Assembly (NCBI RefSeq): GCF_037975245.1
Contig: NC_092563.1
Span: 20,726,594-20,790,593, forward strand
DNA length: 64,000 nt
Reading direction: 5' to 3'
Origin: Apostichopus japonicus
Taxonomy: Eukaryota; Echinodermata; Holothuroidea; Aspidochirotida; Stichopodidae
This document shows positions 16,441 to 29,300 of this stretch, one piece after another. Below the pieces are notes generated by a model. That model ran no database searches and was not told the origin of the DNA. It saw only the letters and a list, made by a program, of their open reading frames with translations. The first letter of the stretch is position 1. The number at the start of each line of letters is the position of its first letter. The position numbers were made by a program, and so were the translations under genes.

Positions 16441-16492
16441 ATTAGATCATCATAAACATCATCATACGTTGTGGTCCTTTTCGCGTTCCATA

Positions 16493-17345
16493 ACTTTGGG
16501 GATTTCCAAGATTCTATTCCTAATCCGAGAGCGTCATCAAATAGACCCACCCTCGTTTATTTAACCTGACCAGAACGTATTGAAGATGTTTCTCAATGGG
16601 GCATGCTACTGTTGTTCACGGAAGTCAGAATCAAACAGTCAATAGATTCTTCGTTGTAAGTTCAGTATTACTTTTTGATATAGGCTATCACACAATATAT
16701 CAAACCACGAGCTGTCAAGAAATCTGAGTTGCTTCACAGGAGATAACGCGAATAACTCCACCATGGTAAGTTTTTCCATTGCCATTCTCTTGTAAACGTC
16801 CTGAAATTTCAACGGTCATAAGTAGGACGAAGTCAATTACATATTGAACGTTGTTGTCATTTTTACGCTGTATTTTTAACCTATGTAGCCCTGTATGCTT
16901 GCCTTACTTTGCTTAGTATTTTAAAGAGTTGGAAGCTTATGTATACCCTGAGCGTTGTTAGGGCTTCACTGATGTAACTTATAAGCTATATATAGTGCAT
17001 TGTTGGCAGAACTATACCTAAATATATAAACTTATCATAGAATTCCGCAACCTATTGTGTATAGTCTTCAGCAAGCTACATCATATTCGGTAAAAGAACA
17101 TTGTTAATGTTTCCGGTGGCATACGTATAGGCTATATATTAATTTCTCCGTTGACTTATACACTTAATTCGTCACTTGGTCACTAGAGTAGAGACAACTG
17201 ACATGTCTTACCCGCGATATTGCAGAAGTGTCAAAGATTATTTTCCTTTATCATGCAAACGAAATTCAAAATAAGTTTACATCGACATGTGTATAGCTGG
17301 TGATTATGATTAAGCAATCATGTTTTTCTTTGCTAAATGTTTGCT
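16493..17345 (+). repeat. Duplicated HYR-upstream block, left copy, part 2
   Basis: Highly similar to 62421-63293, same orientation. It includes the ATG-only exon and the first part of the following intron. Similarity is as high in the intron as around the ATG, so it reflects recent duplication rather than coding constraint. Sequences diverge after about 17345 and 63293. Confidence 0.9.
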
Positions 17346-20300
17346 CTCTATACACGTATGCTACACACATATATAAGTCAACACATGTAAAAGAAAAGGT
17401 CCACTATCAGTTTGGTTAGCTCACAGACTGTATGTCATTCCTGCCGCATATGCTTGAGGTTAGGGTAGTTGGATTGGAACAATGGAAAATACAATGGAGT
17501 CCTCGGTCTGATTGTAATACAAACACGGGTATGTGCGCACTCACCTTTATATTAATTGTGGAGCCAGTGACTGAAAACACATCTAGAAATGTGGGACAGC
17601 AATAGCAATTGTGGGACCACTGCCTGTTCCCACATTTACAACCTATAGAACCCTATTTTCCCATCTTCTGAGTGATCATCTTCATGAATATGCATGGTGC
17701 CAAAAATTCTGTATGTTTCTCATTGTGTCTTTTTGTGTGGAAAAACATAATACACTCTAAATACACACTAATTTTGATGAAGGGCTATTGTGAATAGCGC
17801 CCTCAAATGGTATGGTCAGTGGTTAGGGAAAACACACATACTGTACTTACCTCCACAATAATATTGGGACCAGTAACTTGGTACAGTACTTTATATCTCA
17901 CTTTATATCTCTCACTTTTACAGTTTTTGTTTTGTTTATTTGCCAGCTGATTAACTCTCATTAGTTTTAATGATCTTCTGCCAGGCCTGTACAGGATATT
18001 CTTACTTCATATTTCAATGAAAGCAAATGTCATGACCAACCTCAGTGGACTATTTAGTAGTCCTACTGTACGTGTCATTGTAGCTGTTGGTATACACTAC
18101 TGGCTTAAGAAGTACCACACTACAGTACTTTTACTCTCAATGTACCTGCAAGCTAAAAGCTGTTATTATTCAAGGAATGTGTCAAAACAAGTGGGTATGT
18201 AGGCTTTTTTTGTTTTCATCAGTGTAATGCCAAATTAACCATTCAGTTCTTATAACTATATTGAACTTGGTACTGGTATTAGAGTTAGAATATAACCAGC
18301 AATTTCAACTTCAAAAAATATATATATTTACTGTATATATGTTTTGCTGTAAAAAAAAATTGTCATGGAAGTAGACTTGTTTGGGGTTAAAATAAATCAT
18401 GAAAGCATGCATTATTAAAAGACATCAAAGACTAGGCTCATGAATTTCTTGATTGGGGTATTTCACGGCCACTAGGTAAATATTGATGGCCATGACCGTA
18501 CTTGCATTGTTCATGTGAACAGCAAACAGATTTGAATTTCAGTATAGTAGGGGTTTCGGTAGAAAAAAATGTCAAGATAAGGATCAATTGTTAGCCATTC
18601 ACTGATTCACACATATACTTGATATTTTGTCTTGTATCATCAAAATTTAATGAGAAAATACACAAAAATTACACTTGCATGTGTATCACAGAATAACAGT
18701 AAAGGACATATTGAAAATGGTGATATCGAATGTTGTCCATTCAAAGAATCTACAACTTGAATTTTGTTTCACATTTATGTGACATAGTGCAATTTTGATC
18801 ATTATGGAGTAAGATGCTAGGGAACTTTCAATGTCTCTTCATAATCTGCAACAGAACATGTTTGGAATTTTGTTACCTCAATGAGTGGCCCTGTCCCCAT
18901 CTTTATTCTTCTTTGGGGGGGGGGGGGCTGGGTGGGTGGGAGGCAGGGATCAACTACATTGAATCAATTTGTCCCATATGAATGTAACCCTTTCAGAATT
19001 CAATTTCAATGATCTATGAACGAACAGATTGGAATTAAAACAAGAACTCCCAAGTTCTTTCTTCAGCAGTACTATATAAAGGGCATGGAAAAGTTGCCAC
19101 TTATGACTTTGGTAATAGACTTTCCCTCTGTCCAAGCTTAGTACACGACTGCTTTTAACTCTTCCAAAACGCTGTAAAGGTTTCAGTTCTTTCGAATGAC
19201 GAAAGTCTAAAATGGCTTCAAAGGCAGTGCACTCCTACCCAAAATATAAGATCCATAAATATACACCATCAGTTTCAGTGGTGAATACAGATTTTTGTAA
19301 AAGGAGGTTTCTCAGTGACTTTTAAAGAGGAGACCATCAGGAGTCTGTTTTGTTAACTCTTGCTTTGCCCATGGTGGTCTTGGGTCCAGGGGCCTGCACA
19401 TGCAGTTTCCCTGTAAATTATAGAAGCATTATATGGTTTAGTACAGATCTTAACACCATCCGTATATGTCTGACCGCTATACAGGTATATTCCCCTTTGA
19501 TACCATGATGATCATGTAGTTATAATCTATACAACCATATACTTACCTAATGATCATATAATTGACCTCTTTATCCTATTTTTATTTCCCCCCCATTCTT
19601 TTTTTCCTCCTTTCCCATTTGTTTGCCTTCCCCCTTTTTCCTTCTTCCTTTTCCTTTTTCCTTTTTTTTAGGAGAGGGGGGGTCCTCTCCAAACTCCCCC
19701 CCCCCCACCTGGATATGCACCTGATATATACAGAAATGAAAATCTATCTTCTTATTTGTTACTAGTGGGGTACAGAGGTAAATCCTGGAGGTGATAAAGC
19801 ATTTCGAGCGTCAAATCTTGTCAAAGTGCAAAACAATTATAAATTCCACTTAACAACTTGTAAACTCAATAGCATGTCTTAGCTTAGGGGCAAGCTCAAA
19901 GCATTACAGTGTGACAATCAGAAGGCTTGTTCAATATTCAAATGGTTCTTTCACAAAGACTTAGTTATTTATCAGCAATTAAATAATACAAAATAACTAC
20001 TGTAACTATGTTCTTTCTAAACAGGTATAACAATTATAGTTATAACTATGATCCATCTATCGATCATCCTTGTTACAGTGTGACATAAAATGGACAAGAG
20101 TTTTTTGCACAAACATGTATACCCAAAACTCTGTGAAGTTTGAACAGCTACCATATTGGAAACTCTTTGGTGAAAATTGTTTGACAATTAATATAAATAT
20201 GCAATAAAATCTTACTTAATGTAATGTTATAGCGTGACCGTTACAGCGTGACAATTGAAATGTCAATGCATAGTCGATGTATAGCGGCACACTGTCATGT

Positions 20301-23300
20301 TTCAATGGTGCTTTGAAGTTGCTTAACAGTATATCTTTCTGATGGTCCCTAGCATCAGTCTTTGATCTTAGATGTGGAAATGTGTTAAAAATACATTAAT
20401 CATGAAATAAACAATCCAAATTAGCATAGCATTACATCGTGACACACAGCAGGCAATTACAAAATTATGAATATTTTATCATGTGAATATAACATAAAAA
20501 TGACTTGATTGAAAGATAACTTGACAATTTATGTTCTCTAAAAATAGATCACATAGCATATCCGGAAACGTATGTATACAGTAGCTGAGTTGAATGAAGA
20601 AGTTGGAATGGTGCCACCAGCTTTCAAAAAGGGTGTCAACTATAATTAATATGTGTTATATTTTCCCTGTCTCTATTGTTTCTCATTAGTCATTTAAGAA
20701 GGTGAGCTGATATCTCACATTTGAAAGCTAAATCACTTTATAGGCAACCTCATTTGAAGTGGAAGGTACAGTAGGGTTGGTGCCGGAGAGGTGGGGGTAA
20801 TGTTTCAATCATGTCTGGGAATAGGACACTACAGTGCAAAATTTTGTGTGTATATCAGCTGTAACGCTGTAGCTGTAACGCTGTCACGCTGTAGCAAAAT
20901 TGTTACAGCTTACGTGACAGACTCTAATTAGTCATTAATGAAGGCAAGTCAGATGAACTTAAAAATGTGCTTGTATTTAATGGTTATCGATGTCCTAGGT
21001 TTGGAAACAAACTTCATTGCAAATTATTGTCTTGTTAAAGGAATAATTAAAAAAACATCAAAAATCTAATCTAATTACTGTAGGTCATTGAACAGTAATG
21101 AAGTATGTTACAGAAATGTTAAGCCCATGCTTTGGATCTCTAGAGTTCAAATCATGCACCAATTCAGGTTTATCATTTTTATCATGCATATAAATGTATT
21201 TAGTATCAAACTTGACAATCATTAATTTAATTACTGTTGCAATTAAAATTATGCAAATTTCAATATGTAAATGACATGAAAATAGTATTTCTTATGCAGA
21301 TTAAGGACATTTCGATTCTTAGCTTTAATTTGATACCAAATTTGTTACGATTAAACCTATTTGAAATTTGGTAGTCATGTCCTGTTTTGCTTGGAACTGC
21401 CTAGCTTAGACTTGCGGCGGCTGACAAAATAGTTACAGTATATATGCTAATCACATGAAATTGCACTTAATTAATTTGATTCAACTCCCAAATTTATGAA
21501 ATGAGTTTTTAAAAGAATTTTGATTGCCACTTGAGGTCAACAGAGGCTGTTTTGAAAATTCAGTAAAAGCTCTCTCAAACTGGGAGTTGCTCATGGAGTT
21601 GGTATAGAAGAGCATACAAAGGTGTACCATGTTTTGCTTTAGTTTCATCCCACTGTTGTCACAGCTTGTATTAGACCATTCGATTGGAATAAAGGAAGTT
21701 AACTCTTATTTGAAAGGAAGAGAATGCCATACAAGAACACATCATTTCTAACTTGATGTCCCAAACTTAAGGAATTGGAATAAAAACTGATATTTCTATC
21801 AATAAGAATTTTCGATTGAAATTTAAAAACCAAGGAATCTTTAACTATAGCTTTCTCCTCACTGCAATTTCACGTCAAAAGATTTGATTAACGCACCTGT
21901 TCACATTTCTGTTTCTAATATGAAAAACCAAAGATAGGAAACTTTGAAGTGTACATAGACTATATATAGTAGTGCAAGCTGTTGTGATACAAATTAAAAC
22001 AAATTTTAGAACAAAAAAAGGCTTCACCATACAGTGTTTACCTGTTGTAGGCTACACTTGCAGTCACATGCTTCATACAACTGCCATTTTTAACCATGAA
22101 TATCACAGTATGCCTGCAGTTAATTGTGTACAATTACCATATATATATATATATACGGGGAAACCTCTTCTGCAGAAAAAATGCCAATGTGAACCCCAAG
22201 GTCAAATTGTCTGCCCTTCTTGGTAACTGTTTCTCTATATTTGCATACCTTTAAGGTCACATTTTCTTGACTTCAGTGATAATGGGTCCTGTGGGAGAAT
22301 CAAACGTCACTGAGAGACTGCCAGTAAAGTATGTCAATTACAGTATGTGTATAGGGATCCAATGATGAGTCAATAGGGTAAAATATAACAATATTCTTAA
22401 TTTCATTTACCCATGTTTTTTTTTTAGGGTTTTGTAGTTCCCATGTTTTCTGAATAGTTTTTCATTACAGTGTCTGTGGAGTGTGCATACTGTACATGTG
22501 TTCAGTAACTTAAATAACTGAATCATAGAGTCTGTGATTAGTAAGTGTGGAAACAGTGTATAAGAAGCTTCTAATTTGCAGGCATTAGATGAATGTGAAA
22601 ACTGTTTCAACTTTCAACTCTCTGTTGGAGAACAATTGAAGGTAGTAGCTAAGTAATATTGACTAATTATAATTAGTGTGCAAATGGAATGCATGTACAT
22701 GCAGACTTTTGATTCTGATATATATTTTCTCCAGTCACTTTCGCACTTGTTGGTACACATTTAAAGTTGAGAAAGAAATTAGAAAATACTTACCTAGTAA
22801 TGTTCTCATATAAGAATTTCCACTGATTTCACTCTCTTGCCATACTAATCTATAATATAATGTTCAGTATTCAAGAAGTATGTTTATTAAAGATGTATTG
22901 CCACTTCACATCATTGGGCTGAATTTCAGTACAATTTTTTTGCAGCATGCTACAGAAATGTCAGATCATCAATGTTGTTTCCTGTACTATCTAGGGTTTA
23001 CAGTATGCCTTTGAAAAAAATTTAGTGGAAGGGAAAAAAGTATGAAGGGAAACTTCCTCTGAGGTTTTTGCGAGTCCTTGCAAGCAGTGTAATGCCATGG
23101 TTTACTTCCGCCAGAGAGAGAGAGAGAGAAAGGGGGGGGGGGGAGGCATGGGGTACACTAAACTGTACCATGCCCTATATTGTTCATGCCTGTTTGGTCT
23201 CACAATTAAGAGATCTCATAAGCATATTGGCTAATATATTATTATTGAAAACTATGGTTTCCAGTCAATATCTCAAGAGTTTTCCAGTCCTACTGTATTG

Positions 23301-26300
23301 TACAAGGTTGGGATAAATTTACTGCTGTATAGTGCTTTTTATACTGTTATACAGTAGCCTAAAAGTACATGAGAAAGGGGAGAAGCATGAGGGAAACACA
23401 TTTTCAGTGCTCAAGGGCATATATTGTAAACCCTTGTTTAGGAATATGACTTGAGAAAAATGTTAAGCTTTTTTCCAATTTTTTTTAAAGGGTAAGTGCA
23501 AGGCCAGGAATTATTCTTTCAACTATATGCAGGTTGGTCCGACATGTTCTGTGCTCCTTTGAGCCTACGGTTAATGTTAGTGGAAACTGACAAAACTGTT
23601 GCTTCTGCCCAGTATATAAATTGCTGCCACCCTTGTTGAGGACTACTGATTGAGTATAACAAAAAAGTACCTGAAATCGGAGGGGGGGGGGCACATGGGG
23701 GAAACAAATTTTCGGTGTTCAAAGGCATATCCTAAACCCCTGTTTAGGACTACTAGTTGAGTAAAATGTAGCTTTTTTTGGGGTAATTTTTTTGAAAGGG
23801 TATATATTCAACATGAAGTGCAAGACCAGGAATTATCCTTAAATGAACTAAATAGGTTGGCAGGTTGGTCCCACATTTTCTGCGCTTACTAGATCGTACT
23901 GTAAATGTGTGTGGAAACTGACACTGTTGCTTCTGCCCAGTTTATAAAGCTGCCACCCTTGATAAGGTCTACCAATTGAGTTGCCAAAAAGTACATGAAG
24001 GCGAGGGGGGGGCACATGGGGGAACCAAATTTTCTGTGTTCAAGGGCATATCCTACACACCTGTTTAGGACTACTAGTTGAGTAAAACTTAGCTTTTTTG
24101 GGGTAATTTGCTTTTGAAAGGGTATATATTCAACATGAAGTGCAAGACCAGGAATTATCCTTAAATGAACTGAATAGGTTGGCAGGTTGGTCCCACATTT
24201 TCTGCGCGTATTAGATGGTACTGTAGATGTGTGTGGAAACTGATATTGTTGCTTCTGCCCAGTATATAAAGCTGCCACCCTTGATAAGATCTACCAATTG
24301 AGTAGCCAAAAAGTACATGAAAGCAAAGCAATTGTTGATTCTGCCCAGTATGAATACATATAAAGCTGCTATCCTTGTTGAGGACTACTAATAGAAAAAA
24401 AACTTTAGCTTTATTTCTTAAAAAGTTCTTTTAACCAAACAGCAGTTATTCTGATTTATTACTTAAACAGAGAAATACTTTGAATTAGAATACCTTGATG
24501 CCAAGTTTGTTGAGCATGAAAAGGTATTAGTTCAAACTCAAACTGAAAGAAAAGTGAATTACTCTGGTCAATTTGTCAAATTATATGTAGTGCAGACTGA
24601 AAGATAAGGACAACTGTGGAGAATTGAAAATGTTCTTTTCCTAACATATTTACAGTTCCTTAATTAACTTGACACATCTGAATTGCTAGAGGAGGATAGA
24701 TAGTTATGAGAGATAAATGTGTTCCTTACTTTCTGTACAGTATTCCTCAAACTCATTGAGCTGGGACGTCAACTTAAGAAAATTCATATATATACCGTTT
24801 TTTTCTGCCAATTAAAGAAATTTCTGTTGGAAATTGCTATTGCTGAGGCAGTTTTTTTGGGAAAAATCTTTGCAGGATGAATATCTATTGCTGATTTGGG
24901 GGGAAACAGTACAGAAAGTTATGTATAATTTATCTTTCAACTACCAAAGCTCCTCTAATTTCTGTCTTAGAGACAGGGACTCAGGGTATTTGTGTTCCTT
25001 AGATGGTACGTCCCACAAAGGAGTTAATCCTGCATTTTGGGATTGGTACCCAAACCTTTTGAAAGGTCTGCTTTTGGTCCAAGAAATGTTGGAACAGCAT
25101 GATTAGTGGTCCCACATATTGGGTGTGATTCCACAAATTTAGTTCGACACATGTTTTATCTGGTCCCACAAATGTTGTCTCTCAGATGTGTTGTTTTGGT
25201 CCCACAATTTGGTCTGGTCCCACAAATGATGTTTCTCATATGTGTTTTTTGGTCCCACAATTTGGTCTGGTCCCACAAATGATGTTTCTCAGGTGTGTTT
25301 TTTGGTCCCGCAATTTGGTCTGGTCCCACAAATGATGTTTCTCAGGTGTGTTTTTTTGGTCCCACAATTTGGTCTGGTCCCACAAATGATGATTCTCAGG
25401 TGTGTTTTGTGGTCCCACACTGTAAAACCCAACCGGTAGATGAGCTTTCTGAACAAGGGTTATGACAGTCAGGATGACTCAATAATGTTAATATAAGCGT
25501 TACAACATGATTTACGTAAGTTTTATGCGGAAACGTAGATCAACGTATGAAGATATCGTTGTTTCAACTTGTGATGGTCGAGTATCAAAACATTTCTACA
25601 TGAAAACGACTGGAAAGAGAAGACTGTGCGTATTTGCAACAAAATTACCGGTAAGTGATCGCTCGCGCGCGTATATCGACTAAGTAGATAACATACGTCA
25701 GGGGCCAGCTTTCCCAAGTCTTGGATGATTTACGGTTCGTATTTAGAATGATTAATGCTCAATACAGTAATGATATTCGCGCAGATTCGACTGAATCTAA
25801 AATATGTTGTTAAAATTAGCCCAAGTCAAAGTTTAAAACTTGCAGCATAAAATTATATGCGTGATTGAATTGGATTAGAAAAGCTACAATTTCAACAGCC
25901 TAGCCTACAAAATTTATAAGCTCCATTTCACGTTGAACGTAGGCTGTGCATTAGGTTAGGCTATAGAGCTTTACAGATAGGCCTAACCATTAACAGTTGC
26001 GCAGTGTGAGACAAAGGAGTAAAACATTCGGTTCATCAGTATGAGCTCATGTGGTTAATACATGGTACTGATTAGCAAATTTGAATGAGGTATAATTTAG
26101 AGATATGTTTGTTGTGATTGGCAGTGATAGTGGTCATTCTGTACTAGCAAATATACAAACTATTATTGTTGATAAAAACGATGGATGGCTTGTAGTAAAA
26201 TTGCATAAATCTATTTTTCAAAGCCACATTGGAGCATACAAAGTGACAGAGACTGAAAACTATGATCAAGTAGTTTGTCCAGGTAATCTTAAAGATTACT

Positions 26301-29300
26301 ACCCTCTAACTTCCTACACTATGAGAGAAGCTAAAGTGGTTGTGTTGAAACTGTACATGAAGAACAATCGGAGTTACCCTAAGTTGAGTTGTCTGTGATA
26401 AAGCATGAGCCTTACTAAACATTGAAAGATGCAGTACTTGGATGACATTTACATGCAAAATATCTACCCATGCAAGTAGCCAAGAGTAGATGTACAGTAG
26501 ATATGCTGCCATACTGCATATTTATGCAGTGCATTTGGTATACTGCAGCTGAATGGGTTGTTGCACTTACTGCTAAAATATTGCTATGTGGTACAGTACT
26601 GTAATTCTAAGGGGAGTGTACGAAACGATATAGCCAGCTTCTAACTCACTTACATTGTTCTCTTTTCATGCATAGGATTGCTCAGATATTGATACTATGT
26701 ACAAATTGAGGGTAGTGTTGTCACCAAAGGACATTCAGAAGGTGTCCCTTGAGCAACGTCCAGAGTCTGTTGAAAACCTTATGGAAACTTTGAAAGATAA
26801 GTTAAGCCTTGAAGGCAGTTTCACTTTGCAATATGCTGATCCAGACTTTGGCGGTGAGATGGTGAATCTGACTAATGCAAATGATTTACCAGAGACATGT
26901 GCATCTGTCCAAGTGATATACACTGATTGCTGAAGATCAGTGCTATCGGAGTAGTACACCCTCACTGTCATCTGTCGGTTCGTTCGGAAGCTCACATGAC
27001 ACTATGAGTGTTAGTTCAAATGATGACATACAGTCGGTAGAAGCCAAACTGAGACAAGGGTGTTGGCCAAAGGTCTTTCAGGTACCTAAAGTAGGCCCAG
27101 AGCTTGAACTGGTTTTTGAAGATGGTAATAGAAAGTATCTGTCAGAAGGAAAGAAGCACCTTGACTTAAGCAAAGATCACAAAAGTCAGTTCCTTGATGC
27201 GATTGCTAACCGCATTTGGGAGTACAAAGCTTATCCAACACACATGGAATACACTGAAGTAACAAAAGCAATCATGAGGACCTATCCTTGTTTGGCTGAA
27301 AAGGGAAGTTCCTCTGGCTATGATGAAATGCTTAACAGCATCAAATTTAAGATGGGTAATCTTAGAGCAAATATGAGAAAGTTGGACTGCATGGAACTAA
27401 ACGTTAACTCAAGGAAGCGCTCCTACCCTGGAACGTCTTCATCAAAACACAAAAAACCAAAGAGAGCAGAAATAAATTACTTACCAGACATTCCAATTGG
27501 AGAAGATGCAACAAGTATGGAGTCTTATTGAGAAAACTTTTGCACAGAAGTCCAAAGAGAAACAGGGACATGGACAAGATTTAAAAGATGATGATAAGGA
27601 CCTATGCATACCGTAGACAGGACCTGGTCTTAAATGCGCCAGCCGTCAACGAAATGGTAGAAAGATGCCCGCCTTATTTCTTCCCAGTGAAGTAAGTTCC
27701 TTAATTGTTCATTAACTTATTGGAGGTGCTGCCTCCTTCACTAAAATTGGACATTTTGTTTTGTATTTTTCATGATATAGTAGCTGCAGTGTATAATGAG
27801 TAGTAAATGTAATCACAGTGGGTGATTAGTGTTAGAGATGTTTTATTTCTTATGTATAAAATTTTGGTAAAATACAGAAAAAAAGAGATACAAAGTATGT
27901 GGCCTAATATGGTGCAGCAGGGTGATCTGATCAGTAATTAGCCGGTAGATGTATTTTTTAACCCATGGATGTCAGTCACCATTACTTATTTTGTTTGTCA
28001 CTAATATCTGCACTAAATACCTGTAAAATTAGTTTATAACTGTATATTATATATGGTCTTACCCAGGATTCCGATTGGCAGTTGACTACCATCGACAAAT
28101 GCACTTACAAGTTGCATTTATACTCTCACCTTCGAAATGGCTTTCTATAATATTGCTACCTGGCAAAAGGGAGCCATCTTCTTTTCATGGGGCAAACTTA
28201 ACTAAATATTGTTTTCTACATTTCTCATTTTATTCTTTCAGTTGAAGGCTGAGTTTTCGAGGTTAAGCAACCTTGCTCTGGGCAGCACTTTCTTTTCTTC
28301 ACTAGACCAACACCTTGACAGAATGGTGGAAATATTGTCAACCAGACAAAAGTTTCAGAACTTGTTTCTCTTTGAGACAGGGGTAGGCTATATAACACAT
28401 TCTGTAGTGTATGGTATGATCAGATAATACAAGAGCTCATTCATCTATATTCTTGTTTTAGCAATACTTAAAATACAGTAAATAAGAGTACATACTTTTT
28501 ATTAGAAATTACCTTGTGACAATTTAACAGTTACATTTTGTACAATATTACATGCAAAACTAGCATAAAGGTATGCTGTATTTGCCCCAAATATACCAGA
28601 AATTCAAATATGGTCACCTTTGGTCAAAATTCTTACAGTTTTTATTACCACCTTGGAGGAAATTTACTTTGATTTTGGTTTGTTTCATTTTTTCATTCTA
28701 CTGTATATGTTAACAACACCATTGGTTTATTTGATTCATGGTAAGTACAAATTGTGTCCTGGATATAGATTCAAGAAAAAGGGATTGCGGAATATTTTTT
28801 CTAATGACAGCTTAAACAATAATATTCTTTAGTTAAAGAAGTTAATATATTGCTGTTTTAGTGTAATTTATCAACAAAAAATAAACCGTCAGGCTACTTA
28901 AAAAACCCTCTTAACAATTTGAAGCCATGCCTGTGGCGTTACATTCCATTATAAACATTCATAGTTATCATGCATCTGAAGTGTTTAAATAGTTCATGTG
29001 GTGTTCAAATCACAGTAATACAAGTGTTTGAAGGATCCAAAAACTGGCAAAAGACAGGATTGACAATGGAATTCTTTCAAAGTATTTTGTGTTCCAAATG
29101 GGTAAAAATAAAGTGCTTTGCTGTAAAGATCTAAAAACCAAACATTTTTCATTATGACTTTACTTTGCATGCAGGTTTTCATGAGCAAAGACTGTTGTGC
29201 TTCCTCTCAGATTATTAAAAGAGTTTTACAGAGTTGCTTTATCTTATGATTAAAATGTAAGTTTTTGAGTACAGAGGACCAAACAGAGGCTATTTGCTGA

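Larger units (their letters stand above)
9882..16492. mobile_element. 6.6-kb foldback DNA transposon, non-autonomous, 6-bp TSD
   Basis: Ends are inverted repeats beginning TATGGAACGCGAAAAGG, flanked by the 6-bp direct repeat ACTTTG (9876-9881 and 16493-16498). The paralogous block at 62425 onward has the uninterrupted site. Near-perfect TIR runs about 75 bp, then subterminal arrays of an ~18-bp unit (ACGATCATGTACTAAAAA), then further patchy inverted similarity inward to about 11230 and 15420. The interior has nested repeats and no recognisable transposase. TATGG ends with 6-bp duplications are compatible with IS3EU-type elements; class assignment is tentative. Confidence 0.8.

Noticed and set aside
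24834-25106. 90-aa ORF as a possible exon
   Set aside because: No recognisable motif, repetitive surroundings and no convincing splice sites.
25110-25417. Regular repeats resembling a CRISPR array or repeat protein
   Set aside because: The whole 66-bp unit is repeated, so there are no spacers, and frames are not conserved.
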